DNA from: Bacteroidales bacterium UBA6207
Lineage (GTDB): Bacteria > Bacteroidota > Bacteroidia > Bacteroidales > F082
Assembly (NCBI GenBank): GCA_002421995.1
Contig: DISP01000166.1
Coordinates: 1-8,306 of the forward strand
Length of the DNA: 8,306 nucleotides
Direction of reading: 5' to 3'
The first letter of the stretch is position 1. The number at the start of each line of letters is the position of its first letter. The notes under the pieces are model-generated. The model ran no database searches and was not told where the DNA came from. It was given only the letters and a program-made list of their open reading frames with translations. Made by a program: the position numbers and the translations under genes. Below are positions 1-7,225 of this stretch, piece by piece.

Positions 1-858
1 TATTCCAACCGGCACATGGCTCGTGAATTGATTTGCCTTGCGGATTTTGCCATCCTGATAGCCAAAAGTCGGACTGTAGTAGTTGTCATTTCTCAGCCTG
101 AAAACCTCCTCTGGCGCATAATCTGATTGTGAGCCCGTGACCGGTGCTCCCATCACTGTAAACGACAAGGTATGACGCTGATTAATAATCTTTTTAGCCA
201 TCAACAGATAGCTCCATTCGCTGTGGGCTGTGCCTTCCACATAAGCTTCCTCTGCCCATGCACCTGAGGCACTGACTGCAACCGACCAGCCATTTTTCTT
301 TTCGCCGGTATTGTGTACAATGTGAAAGCGATTCCTGTATAAATGGTTGCCCGATATCCATGAGAAGGAAGTCATTTTGCGGTTGAGCCGTGATGAGGTC
401 AATGCGTAAGTGCCATATTTTCCGCCAAAAATACTTTTGTTGCACTCAGTTTCAAAACCCACTGCTGCTGCACTGCTTAGGTTAGTGAGCGCTACCCAGT
501 TCGGGAAATGATAGGTGGCGTTTTCAAATCCGTTTAAGACAATACCGTCGTAAACAACTTCATAGTCTGAGGGCGCGTATCCCCTGACAGCGTAATCTGA
601 AAAACCTGAAACCTTCGATATGCCCTCCGGAAAGGGATCGCCTGTGTGTGCGTTGATGATGTTAAGATAGGTTTTGGTGTAGTCTTTCGTGCCATTGGCA
701 TAGCGCACTATTTGCCGGATTTTACTTAGATCAAGTGTGGATGTGTCTTGTTTTTCAAGGTTGTTGTTGTAAATACATCTGTTATAAGCGAATTTGGGAT
801 GAGTAAAGGTCATCATCGTCGCGCAGAAAACAAAGATTTTGAAAGTTGTTTGATTCAT
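1..858 (-). CDS. TonB-dependent receptor, N-terminal part (runs off left edge)
   Basis: Outer-membrane receptor, presumably energised by TonB; substrate unknown. The frame is open without a stop from ATG 858 to the window edge (286 codons), so the barrel C-terminus is missing only because the window ends. Residues 1-24 look like a signal peptide (Lys7, hydrophobic FVFCATMMTF, likely cut after KFA). Residues about 40-155 resemble the plug as I know it in Bacteroidota receptors: GDPFPEG, then VRGYAPSDYEVVYDGI at 91-106 (usually RxRGYdseyt...iNGv) and FGGKYG at 144-149 (usually FGnvGG). The first barrel strands follow: LYRNRF, KNGWSVAVSASGAWAEEAYVEGT, LSFTVMGAP and SPTFGYQDGK at 262-271, all close to family patterns. 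No CarboxypepD_reg-like domain or TonB box is visible between signal peptide and plug. An in-frame ATG at 900 directly follows a TAA (901-903); I chose 858 because it gives a normal signal peptide. The neighbouring protease is divergent. Confidence 0.82.
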   Translation of the reverse strand, partial: MNQTTFKIFVFCATMMTFTHPKFAYNRCIYNNNLEKQDTSTLDLSKIRQIVRYANGTKDYTKTYLNIINAHTGDPFPEGISKVSGFSDYAVRGYAPSDYEVVYDGIVLNGFENATYHFPNWVALTNLSSAAAVGFETECNKSIFGGKYGTYALTSSRLNRKMTSFSWISGNHLYRNRFHIVHNTGEKKNGWSVAVSASGAWAEEAYVEGTAHSEWSYLLMAKKIINQRHTLSFTVMGAPVTGSQSDYAPEEVFRLRNDNYYSPTFGYQDGKIRKANQFTSHVPVGI

Positions 859-1129
859 AATGACTTTTTTAATTGGATTGCTTAAAATTATTAAAATCAT
901 TTAAACAAGCTCCGTTTTTGAAAAAATTTAGCTGTCGAAGCATTCATTTTCCGGAGATTAAAACTTTTTTGATAGTCTGGGCCTGCGACATGATAAATCA
1001 GATCTTTTGCTATGGTGGTTTCTGCTTTGCGGCGCAGCAGCGTCCTAAACCACAAAAGTTTCGGTTGCTTCTTTTGGTCCGTCCTTTTTCCGGCTTGTGC
1101 TGCTTTACTTTCCAAATAATCGTACTTTT
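859..1129. other. Divergent intergenic spacer, no gene seen
   Basis: This AT-rich spacer separates the divergent receptor and protease genes and must hold both promoters. I found no exact Bacteroidota -7 box (TAnnTTTG) on either strand. The nearest on the minus strand is AACTTTTG (plus-strand 1053-1060, one mismatch), which would leave a leader of about 195 bases before the receptor. Short open frames across it on both strands begin at TTG and resemble no family I know. No remnant of the missing N-terminal receptor domain was seen in the translations I inspected. Confidence 0.5.
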
Positions 1130-3010
1130 ATGCCTTTAAAAACCGTTTCCATGTTGTTTAAAACCGCTTCCCCTTGGCTGATTCTGTTGTCAGTTATCTT
1201 GTTCACTGTGAATGTTTCAGCACAAATCACTGAAGATTTTCTGCCGGAGTTTCGTTCTGAAAAAGCTATTCACAGCATAGGACTGCAATGGAATTTTGCT
1301 GCTTTCAAAGCTGTTGACACAGGCTCGGCATCTGTTTTGCCAATAGCTGGCTATACAAGCAAACTCGAAACGGGAAGCAGCAATGATGAGCTGTGGACCG
1401 AAACCGATGCGCTCAAAGTCTGGCAGCTGAAGCTGGATGTGGCGGATGCTGACGAAATAGCACTGTATTTCAGTCGTTTTGAACCCGGCGCTGATGGAAA
1501 ACTCTTCATCTTGTCAGCCGATGGTTCGGTGATAAAAGGTGCTTTCACAGAGCAAAGCCGCACCAAAGATATGGCTTTCAGCATCGGACCTTTACGCGCT
1601 ACTGAACTGATTCTTCAGTTTGAAACAGCAAAAACAGCAAGCGATTTTGGTTTTCAGCTTACCGAAGCAGGCTTGCTCCGGTCTGTTTCTTCCGGCCAGG
1701 GTTTTGGTACTTCCGGAAACTGCGAAATCAATGTTAATTGCGCCGAAGGTCTGGATTGGCAACGCCACAAAAGGGGAGTGGCACGCATCGTTGTGAAACA
1801 GGGTTCGGCGCTTTATTATTGCTCAGGTTCGCTCATCAACAATGCACGCGCTGATGCTACCCCGTTTTTTCTAACCGCCAACCATTGCGGCGAATATGCC
1901 TCGGCAAACGATTATGCCCAATGGATTTTTGCTTTCAACTATGAAACACCCGGCTGCGAAAAACCTGGCACTGAGCCGCTTGCCCAAACAATGACCGGCG
2001 CACTAATGCTGGCCAAAGCTGTCGCTGGCACCGATCAGGGCTCCGACTTCAAACTGCTGCAATTGCTGCAGGATATGCCTCCTGCTTACAACGCCTATTA
2101 CAACGGATGGTCGCGCCAAAACGCTGCTTCCGCATCCGGGGTAGGCATCCATCATCCTGATGGCGATGTGAAAAAGATTTCAACCTATACCAGTCCTGTC
2201 GTTACGGCCAACTATGGTTTCGGCGGCAGCAATCCCAACGGCAAATACTGGCGCGTCAACTGGTCGGCAACTGCCAACGGGCATGGTGTTACCGAAGGTG
2301 GCTCGTCCGGATCGCCCTTGTTCGATCAGAGCGGCAGAATCATCGGTGCACTCACAGGTGGCAGCTCCTCTTGCAGTCAGCGCGAAGAACCTGATTTTTA
2401 CGGAAAGTTCAGCTATTCTTGGGAATCCAACGGCACCGATGCCGCAAATCAATTAGCTCCGTGGCTCGATCCGGATAATACCGGCCTCGAATTTCTGGGC
2501 GGCCTTGGCTCCGACACATTGTTTGTTGAAGCCGACTTCGAAACCGAACGCACAGAGCTTTCTATGAACCAGTTTGTTGTGTACGAGAATTTGTCTGCCG
2601 GTAAAATAGGTAAGTATGAATGGTTTTTTGAGGGTGGAAAACCTGCCACCAGCAACCTCAAAAGCCCCGGTCCGGTATTGTATGAGAACTATGGCAACTT
2701 TGATGTTAAACTCATCGTTTCCAACGAAATGACCTCGGATACACTGTTGCGCAAAGACTATATCAGCGTGAAACCTTTCCTGTTTCCAAATCCATCGGCA
2801 GGGAGTTTCGAGCTGGCATTTGGAGTTGATATCACAGCCGATGTGGCACTGACAATGACGGATGTCATGGGCAGAGAAGTGCCTTTTTATGCCGAGATAA
2901 AGAGTTCACGTATCAGTATCAGGCTGGCAAATCCTGCACGCGGAACTTATGTTATCCACATCAGCGACAAGTCAATCGAAAAGATATTGAAGTTTGTGGT
3001 GGCTTATTAA
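1130..3010 (+). CDS. Secreted lysyl-endopeptidase-like serine protease with PKD-like and T9SS sorting domains
   Basis: Predicted extracellular S1-family peptidase, 626 residues from ATG 1130. Residues 1-32 are a signal peptide ending VNVSAQ, and 33 to about 190 form a propeptide-like region. The catalytic domain (about 192-460) closely follows Achromobacter lysyl endopeptidase as I remember it: His252 in LTANHCG, Asp306 in GSDFKLLQL, Ser393 in GGSSGSPLF, and Asp422 in EPDFYGKF at the place of the Lys-specificity residue Asp225. Six cysteines (198, 204, 231, 253, 276, 415) match the positions of its three disulfides, and WLDPDNTGLEFLGGL matches its C-terminal end. A PKD-like domain follows (about 465-548; YEWFFEGGKPATS), then a type A T9SS tail (about 548-626; FPNPSAGSFEL, MTDVMGREV, ARGTYVIHI). 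Lysine specificity is inferred. GTG 1097 and ATG 1151 are alternative starts; 1151 would give a tidier 25-residue signal peptide. Convergent with rluD. Confidence 0.9.
   Translation: MPLKTVSMLFKTASPWLILLSVILFTVNVSAQITEDFLPEFRSEKAIHSIGLQWNFAAFKAVDTGSASVLPIAGYTSKLETGSSNDELWTETDALKVWQLKLDVADADEIALYFSRFEPGADGKLFILSADGSVIKGAFTEQSRTKDMAFSIGPLRATELILQFETAKTASDFGFQLTEAGLLRSVSSGQGFGTSGNCEINVNCAEGLDWQRHKRGVARIVVKQGSALYYCSGSLINNARADATPFFLTANHCGEYASANDYAQWIFAFNYETPGCEKPGTEPLAQTMTGALMLAKAVAGTDQGSDFKLLQLLQDMPPAYNAYYNGWSRQNAASASGVGIHHPDGDVKKISTYTSPVVTANYGFGGSNPNGKYWRVNWSATANGHGVTEGGSSGSPLFDQSGRIIGALTGGSSSCSQREEPDFYGKFSYSWESNGTDAANQLAPWLDPDNTGLEFLGGLGSDTLFVEADFETERTELSMNQFVVYENLSAGKIGKYEWFFEGGKPATSNLKSPGPVLYENYGNFDVKLIVSNEMTSDTLLRKDYISVKPFLFPNPSAGSFELAFGVDITADVALTMTDVMGREVPFYAEIKSSRISIRLANPARGTYVIHISDKSIEKILKFVVAY
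1135..1171 (+). repeat. Imperfect codon-aligned tandem repeat in signal-peptide region
   Basis: The blocks TTTAAAAACCGTTTCC (1135-1150) and TTTAAAACCGCTTCC (1157-1171) lie 21 bases apart when aligned by codons and encode LKTVS and FKTAS. They flank the alternative start ATG 1151. The spacing of exactly seven codons fits a small duplication inside coding sequence, which weakly favours translation from ATG 1130. Confidence 0.45.
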
Positions 3011-3030
3011 ATTCCTTTCGGGAACGAATT
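3010..3030. terminator. Weak hairpin between convergent genes, possible bidirectional terminator
   Basis: The bases after the protease stop can fold as TTCC-TTTCG-GGAA (3012-3024), or as an outer AATTC/GAATT pairing with an internal mismatch. The stem is short and the plus strand is followed by A-rich rather than T-rich sequence. It sits where protease and rluD transcription converge, which is the main reason to note it. Confidence 0.25.
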
Positions 3031-3048
3031 AAAACAATTAGCAAGCCA

Positions 3049-4110
3049 TCAGCCTTTGTCGGCAGGGTTTCGGTTTGTGAGATATTTTTCCCATTTTTCG
3101 AGCAATGCCTGCATATCTGCCGGCAAATCACTGTCGAAGTGCATCTTTTTGCCTGTAACCGGATGTGTAAATCCGATGGATTTGGCATGAAGGGCATGAC
3201 GTGGCATGATCTCAAAGCAATTTTCGATAAACTGCTTGTATTTGGTGAAGGTTGTTCCTTTAATAATCGAGTCGCCTCCGTACCAGGCATCGTTGAAGAG
3301 CGGATGGCCAATGTGTTTGAAATGCGCCCTGATCTGATGCGTGCGCCCGGTTTCGAGCTTGCACTCCACCAGCGTCACATAGCTGTAGCGCCGCAACACC
3401 CTGTAATGTGTGATGGCTTCTTTGCCCTGCGAGCCATCCGGATAAACTCCCATTACCTTGCGATCTTTTATACTGCGTCCGATATGACCTTCTATCGTTC
3501 CTTCGTCTTCAGCCGGATCGCCCCAGGCCAAAGCCTGGTATCGGCGGTCGATGCTGTGTTCAAAAAACTGACGTGCAAGCACTGTTTGTGCCAGTTCGTT
3601 CTTGGCCACGATCATCAGGCCTGTTGTGTCCTTGTCAATGCGGTGAACAAGATAGCCAAAGCGGTTCTCCACTTCGTTTTTGCCATTTTGTTCAAAGTGC
3701 CACGCCAGTGCGTTGAGCAATGTCCCGTCGTAGTTTCCATGACCGGGGTGCACCACTAAGTTGTGTTGTTTGTTCAAAACGAGCAGATGTTCGTCTTCAA
3801 ACACAATTTCAAGTGGTATGGGCTCGGGGGTGATTTCGATTTCACGAGGCGGGAAACTAAACACAACTGTCACCACGTCAAGTGGTTTGATTTTGTAGTT
3901 TGATTTTACTTCCTGTCCGTTTACAAGGATGTTACCGGCTTTGGCACTTTGTTGTACGCGGTTGCGCGAAACGTTTTCTATCCTGTTTTGCAGAAATTTA
4001 TCAACCCTCAAGGGGCTTTGTCCTTTGTCAACAATTATTTTGAAATGCTCAAAAAGTTCACTGTTTTCTTCCGGTGCATCGGCATCGGTGTGTAATTTGA
4101 ATTCGCTCAT
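3049..4110 (-). CDS. rluD: RluA-family (RluD-like) rRNA pseudouridine synthase
   Basis: Isomerises specific uridines in rRNA to pseudouridine in the cytoplasm; the RluD type acts on 23S rRNA, but the exact site is inferred here. The 353-residue protein has an acidic N-terminal extension (1-30) and an S4 RNA-binding domain (about 33-82, LRVDKFLQNRIENVSRNRVQ). The catalytic domain contains VVHPGHGNYDGTLLNAL (119-135) and HRIDKDTTG (156-164), in which Asp159 is the catalytic aspartate of the HRLDxxTSG motif. LETGRTHQIRAHFKHIGHPL (252-271) and RHALHA are the other RluA-family signatures. Length is normal. The start ATG (4110-4108) overlaps the upstream gene's TGA (4109-4107), so it is the last gene of a three-gene operon and probably translationally coupled. 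Family assignment is firm; RluD rather than another RluA paralogue is likely because of the S4 domain. Confidence 0.93.
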   Translation of the reverse strand: MSEFKLHTDADAPEENSELFEHFKIIVDKGQSPLRVDKFLQNRIENVSRNRVQQSAKAGNILVNGQEVKSNYKIKPLDVVTVVFSFPPREIEITPEPIPLEIVFEDEHLLVLNKQHNLVVHPGHGNYDGTLLNALAWHFEQNGKNEVENRFGYLVHRIDKDTTGLMIVAKNELAQTVLARQFFEHSIDRRYQALAWGDPAEDEGTIEGHIGRSIKDRKVMGVYPDGSQGKEAITHYRVLRRYSYVTLVECKLETGRTHQIRAHFKHIGHPLFNDAWYGGDSIIKGTTFTKYKQFIENCFEIMPRHALHAKSIGFTHPVTGKKMHFDSDLPADMQALLEKWEKYLTNRNPADKG

Positions 4111-6230
4111 CTGTTGATGATTAGTTTTGTGCTGTTGCTGTTTCCTGCTGCGTCGCGCAGCATGAGTATGTACATACCTGCCTGCAAATGACTGACATCG
4201 GTTTGCACGGAGAACGCTTTTTCCAGCACAAGCCTTCCGGTATAATCAAACATATGCATTGTTTCAGGTATTTTTTTGTCGTCCGAAAGGTCAATAAAAA
4301 TGCTGTTTGAGGCAGGGTTTGGCCTTACTCTGAACTGAAAGGCCTCTGTTTGTGTTTCTTCGATGGATGTAACGCTGCCTTTTCCTGTGACGGCACGAAT
4401 CATCAGTGCTCCGTCCATATTGCTTTTAACCCAGCTGCCGTCAATATTGTAAAAGAGGTAGTCTTTGGCGTTGTTCACCCTGTCGAATCCCATGCTCAGG
4501 ATTCCGCTTTCGCGCATGATTCCGATATAAAAGTTGCCGTTGAGCAGGAGCGGTTCATCGAGCTCATAGGTTGAAAAAGCATAGCGCGTGTCTTCAAACT
4601 GTGGTTTTTGCCTGATTTTCCGGTAAAGCACCTGCCCCGGAATGCCATTGTTATCCGACCAAACCATCAAATCAAAAAATCGTTGCGAATTTTCATCATT
4701 GATGCGATTGAAAAAGAACTGTATTGCCGTTAGTGAGTCGGGTGCACTCATGTTGAACTGCATAGCCAGATAAGCTCCGTTAGGTTCGATGGAATAAGCT
4801 GCTTCGGGCGTGCCGTCGTCATAGGCAAAATAGTTGTAGAAGCCTTGCCTGTAAACCAAAGAGTCAACGAGTATTACGGCAGCAGAGGAGTCGCTTATAT
4901 AGTGCCGGATGAGAAACGAAGCTGTATCCTGATCAAAGTCAAGCGCGAAGAGTGAGACAACGGGTGGGCAGGCATGTTTTGCACCGCAGCCTGTTTCGCA
5001 GCTCTGGAAGCCGTTGGTGGTGAAAGGTGTCAGGTTGCAGTTACCGCCATCCCATTCAAATGTCTGGTTTCCACCTCTTTGTTTTACGCGGTACCTGTAT
5101 CTTGTATTTTTAGTTTCAGAGGAAAGGTTGGTGATATTAACATTGATTTCAGGCTTTACTGCATTGGTCGGTGCTGAGCGGTATTGTTTGTAAGGCATTG
5201 ATTCATAACGCTTCAGGAAGGAAGGCGCTCTGCCGCTAAAGCTTATCTTGTTGTATGCTGTATCGTGTTTGCTTCTGTTGGCGTCAAGCCTGATGAAGTC
5301 AACATTCCACTGATCCACATTGCCGGCTGCTTCCTGGTAGGTGCCTGCTATGCTTCCGTAGTTGAAAAAACGGAAACGAAACGCAGGGCTGAAGTACCTG
5401 CTTTCAGTCACCGGAATCATCACCTGGGCAAAATCGCCTCCGTGGCTTTCAGTGAAACTTTCGCGCGTGGTGCCTGGCATTGACCATTTATTTTCCCAGC
5501 TGATCTCTGCCACAAAGACCGAGTCGCAGGGCATCATAATCTGGTCGCCCCATGTATAAAACTGGTTGCTAATGATATAAATCTGCTGGTTGCAGCCCGG
5601 AGGTGCGTAAATGGTATCGAGCGGTTTAATCTGTTCGATGCCTTGCGCCAGAAGGTAATCGTCGGCCCATACACTTATGGAGTCCATATGGTCAAATACC
5701 ATAGCGCCGGTTGGAAAACCAAATTGAAGCACGAGCGAATCTGATGGTTCTGGTGCATCACCACGACCCTGAGGCTGGTACCAAAAGCTAAAATAAACCG
5801 AATCCTCCGGCCTGAGTTGTGCTGCCTGACCGGTGAAAATGCTGTCGAGCCTGATGGGAAGCGAGGTGAGGAAATCTGCCTGAAAAGCAACAGAAGATGC
5901 TGATTCATAAAGTCTCCCATTTGCATCGAGCACATCAAAAGTTGCAGCTCCCGTGTTTATGGGATTGAAGGGGAAGTCCTTGTTCACAAAAACAAAGTTA
6001 TCAGCCCATTTGTCCGCATCAGGTCGTAGCGTATTCACCGAAAAATCTTCGAAGAAGGGCAACAGCAGTGGAGCACCGGCCGATTTCGACCTTGTTTGAC
6101 TCTGACCTCCATCCGTCCGCAGCAAGAGGTTGCCCGGAAGTGCTGTCACATGTTCCTGCCCAATGGCAGCAATAGCCGGAGCTATCAATAAAACACTGAT
6201 TATACAGCGGATGACTATTTTTTTGTTCAT
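4107..6230 (-). CDS. Secreted T9SS type A sorting-domain surface protein, function unknown
   Basis: A 707-residue exported protein with no enzyme motif that I recognise. The signal peptide is residues 1-24 or so (KK at 3-4, hydrophobic 5-23, AIGQ). Residues about 57-320 look like a beta-sandwich module often seen in Bacteroidota surface proteins: FFEDFS at 59-64, ATFDVLDANG, SVYFSFWYQPQG and WNVDFIRLD at 308-316. A middle region (about 355-460) carries a cysteine group, C398, C411, C415 and C421, with H419. A second beta-rich region (about 465-615) has FAYDDGTPEAAYS and YIGIMRESG. The C-terminus (about 634-707) is a T9SS sorting domain: VRPNPASNSIFIDL, MFDYTGRLVLEKAF, LQAGMYILMLRD, TKLIINR. 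It should cross the outer membrane by T9SS and be surface-attached or released. It lies between the PASTA gene and rluD with ATGA overlaps at both ends, so its expression is tied to them. Binding partner and role are unknown. Confidence 0.88.
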   Translation of the reverse strand: MNKKIVIRCIISVLLIAPAIAAIGQEHVTALPGNLLLRTDGGQSQTRSKSAGAPLLLPFFEDFSVNTLRPDADKWADNFVFVNKDFPFNPINTGAATFDVLDANGRLYESASSVAFQADFLTSLPIRLDSIFTGQAAQLRPEDSVYFSFWYQPQGRGDAPEPSDSLVLQFGFPTGAMVFDHMDSISVWADDYLLAQGIEQIKPLDTIYAPPGCNQQIYIISNQFYTWGDQIMMPCDSVFVAEISWENKWSMPGTTRESFTESHGGDFAQVMIPVTESRYFSPAFRFRFFNYGSIAGTYQEAAGNVDQWNVDFIRLDANRSKHDTAYNKISFSGRAPSFLKRYESMPYKQYRSAPTNAVKPEINVNITNLSSETKNTRYRYRVKQRGGNQTFEWDGGNCNLTPFTTNGFQSCETGCGAKHACPPVVSLFALDFDQDTASFLIRHYISDSSAAVILVDSLVYRQGFYNYFAYDDGTPEAAYSIEPNGAYLAMQFNMSAPDSLTAIQFFFNRINDENSQRFFDLMVWSDNNGIPGQVLYRKIRQKPQFEDTRYAFSTYELDEPLLLNGNFYIGIMRESGILSMGFDRVNNAKDYLFYNIDGSWVKSNMDGALMIRAVTGKGSVTSIEETQTEAFQFRVRPNPASNSIFIDLSDDKKIPETMHMFDYTGRLVLEKAFSVQTDVSHLQAGMYILMLRDAAGNSNSTKLIINR

Positions 6231-7051
6231 ATCTCGTCTTCAGGTAATACGTTGGTGGTGTCTGTGCTTTCAAGATAAAGGCTGTCGCGCAGGTATTTGC
6301 TGATTTCAGTGAGGCCGAAAGGTTTGTAAATCAGATTTACATAGCTTCCGGGGCTGACCATGGCACCCGGCCTGTAATAAGGTTCAACCTTAAATACCAG
6401 GGCGCTGTTGATATCGGTATCAGCCGGAAAAATCTCTTTTCCTACGTTAAGTGCCAGTGAATGAAGTAGTTGTTTGGCTTCAGCTGCATTTTTACCATAA
6501 ATCATCGGGAATGCCACATCTTTAATGCTGCCGCCATCACCAACCACGAGGTCAATGGCAACTCCCCGATATACCTGTGTTCCGGGTTCTATTTCGGTGC
6601 CGTGGTATTTCTGTGCTACAATGGCATTGCGTGCAAAATGCGGTGTGACCTGAATCTCACCTACCTCTAAGCCTGCTGATGCTAGGGTTACCAATGCCTC
6701 GCGCAGCGAAAGATTCTGTATGTTGGGCATGATCACCTTCTCTGGTTGTTTGGCAACGGTCATCAGGTAGATATTCCGGCCCCTTTTTACCTTTGATCCG
6801 GCCGGAGGTTCTTGCTGCAGCACCGAGCCAAGCACTGCACCCTGCTTGTAGAGACTATCACTCACAATAAAACTGAACTGATCGCTGTATTGATCAATGA
6901 CCATCTCGTGGTCTTGCCCGGTGAAATCCGGAACGATAAACACCTCGCCATGACGTGTATAACTTGCCAGCATCGAGAGGACGATCCAAATTACAACAAC
7001 TGTTATCACCACAACTGCCAGCAGATGAAGAAAGAATTTCTTTGTAAACAT
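6227..7051 (-). CDS. PASTA-domain membrane-anchored periplasmic protein
   Basis: A 274-residue protein with a short basic N-terminus (FTKK), one transmembrane segment (about 8-30) and three PASTA repeats outside: about 36-100 (VFIVPDFTGQ; EPPAGSKVKRG), about 106-171 (VIMPNIQNLSLREAL; EIEPGTQVYRG) and about 177-243 (VAFPMIYGKNAAEAK; RPGAMVSPGS). A polar acidic tail (about 250-274) follows. PASTA repeats in other proteins are linked to peptidoglycan or muropeptide binding; here binding is inferred. There is no kinase or transpeptidase domain, unlike Gram-positive PASTA kinases or PBPs, so it is a stand-alone form. It is the first gene of the operon, divergent from ddl, and its TGA (6229-6227) overlaps the next ATG (6230-6228). 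The association with ddl supports a role in the cell wall, but its molecular function is unknown to me. Confidence 0.9.
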   Translation of the reverse strand: MFTKKFFLHLLAVVVITVVVIWIVLSMLASYTRHGEVFIVPDFTGQDHEMVIDQYSDQFSFIVSDSLYKQGAVLGSVLQQEPPAGSKVKRGRNIYLMTVAKQPEKVIMPNIQNLSLREALVTLASAGLEVGEIQVTPHFARNAIVAQKYHGTEIEPGTQVYRGVAIDLVVGDGGSIKDVAFPMIYGKNAAEAKQLLHSLALNVGKEIFPADTDINSALVFKVEPYYRPGAMVSPGSYVNLIYKPFGLTEISKYLRDSLYLESTDTTNVLPEDEI

Positions 7052-7109
7052 CCGATAAAAAACGTTTATTCCTAATTTCGCAGCCTGTTAAAGGCTTAAT
7101 CCAAAACTG

Positions 7110-7194
7110 AATGAGGCCCTGATTTATTGCCTGTTGGCGCAAAATTACTGATATTTTGAACGCAAACTGTGCGATGAGGCTCTGGATTAGTGCT
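7110..7194. repeat. Imperfect 21-bp direct repeat in the ddl/PASTA divergent promoter region
   Basis: ATGAGGCCCTGATTTATTGC (7111-7130, plus C7131) and ATGAGGCTCTGGATTAGTGC (7174-7193, plus T7194) agree at 16 of 21 positions. Their starts are 63 bp apart, near six helical turns, which would put both copies on the same DNA face. A 7-base inverted match, TAATCCA (7097-7103) and TGGATTA (7183-7189), partly overlaps. This could be a regulator site or chance. Confidence 0.35.
7140..7147 (-). promoter_or_regulatory. Candidate Bacteroidota -7 promoter box for the PASTA operon
   Basis: On the minus strand TAATTTTG matches the Bacteroidota -7 consensus TAnnTTTG exactly. A TTTG lies 15 bases upstream (plus-strand 7163-7166), shorter than the 19-21 bases I recall as usual for the -33 element, so support is partial. 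The leader to the PASTA ATG would be about 85 bases. For ddl on the plus strand only imperfect boxes are seen: TATTTTG at 7152-7158 (one base short) and TAATTTCG at 7073-7080 (one mismatch). Confidence 0.35.
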
Positions 7195-7225
7195 AAATAT
7201 TGTGATAAATCTAATTTATTGAAAC

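Noticed and set aside
194..445. Minus-strand 83-residue open frame
   Set aside because: It lies in another frame inside the receptor gene, whose own frame is open across 858-1 and shows family motifs.
873..1139. Short open frames on both strands of the spacer (plus 873-1139, minus 897-1115)
   Set aside because: Both need TTG starts, resemble no known family, and the plus frame runs past the protease start. They look like chance open frames.
2180..2456. Two open frames (plus 2214-2456, minus 2180-2452) inside the protease
   Set aside because: They overlap the most conserved catalytic part of the protease and have compositions expected of shadow frames.
3139..3759. 206-residue plus-strand open frame opposite rluD
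   Set aside because: It is fully antisense to the conserved catalytic domain of the pseudouridine synthase and shows no domain of its own; the length probably reflects codon bias of rluD.
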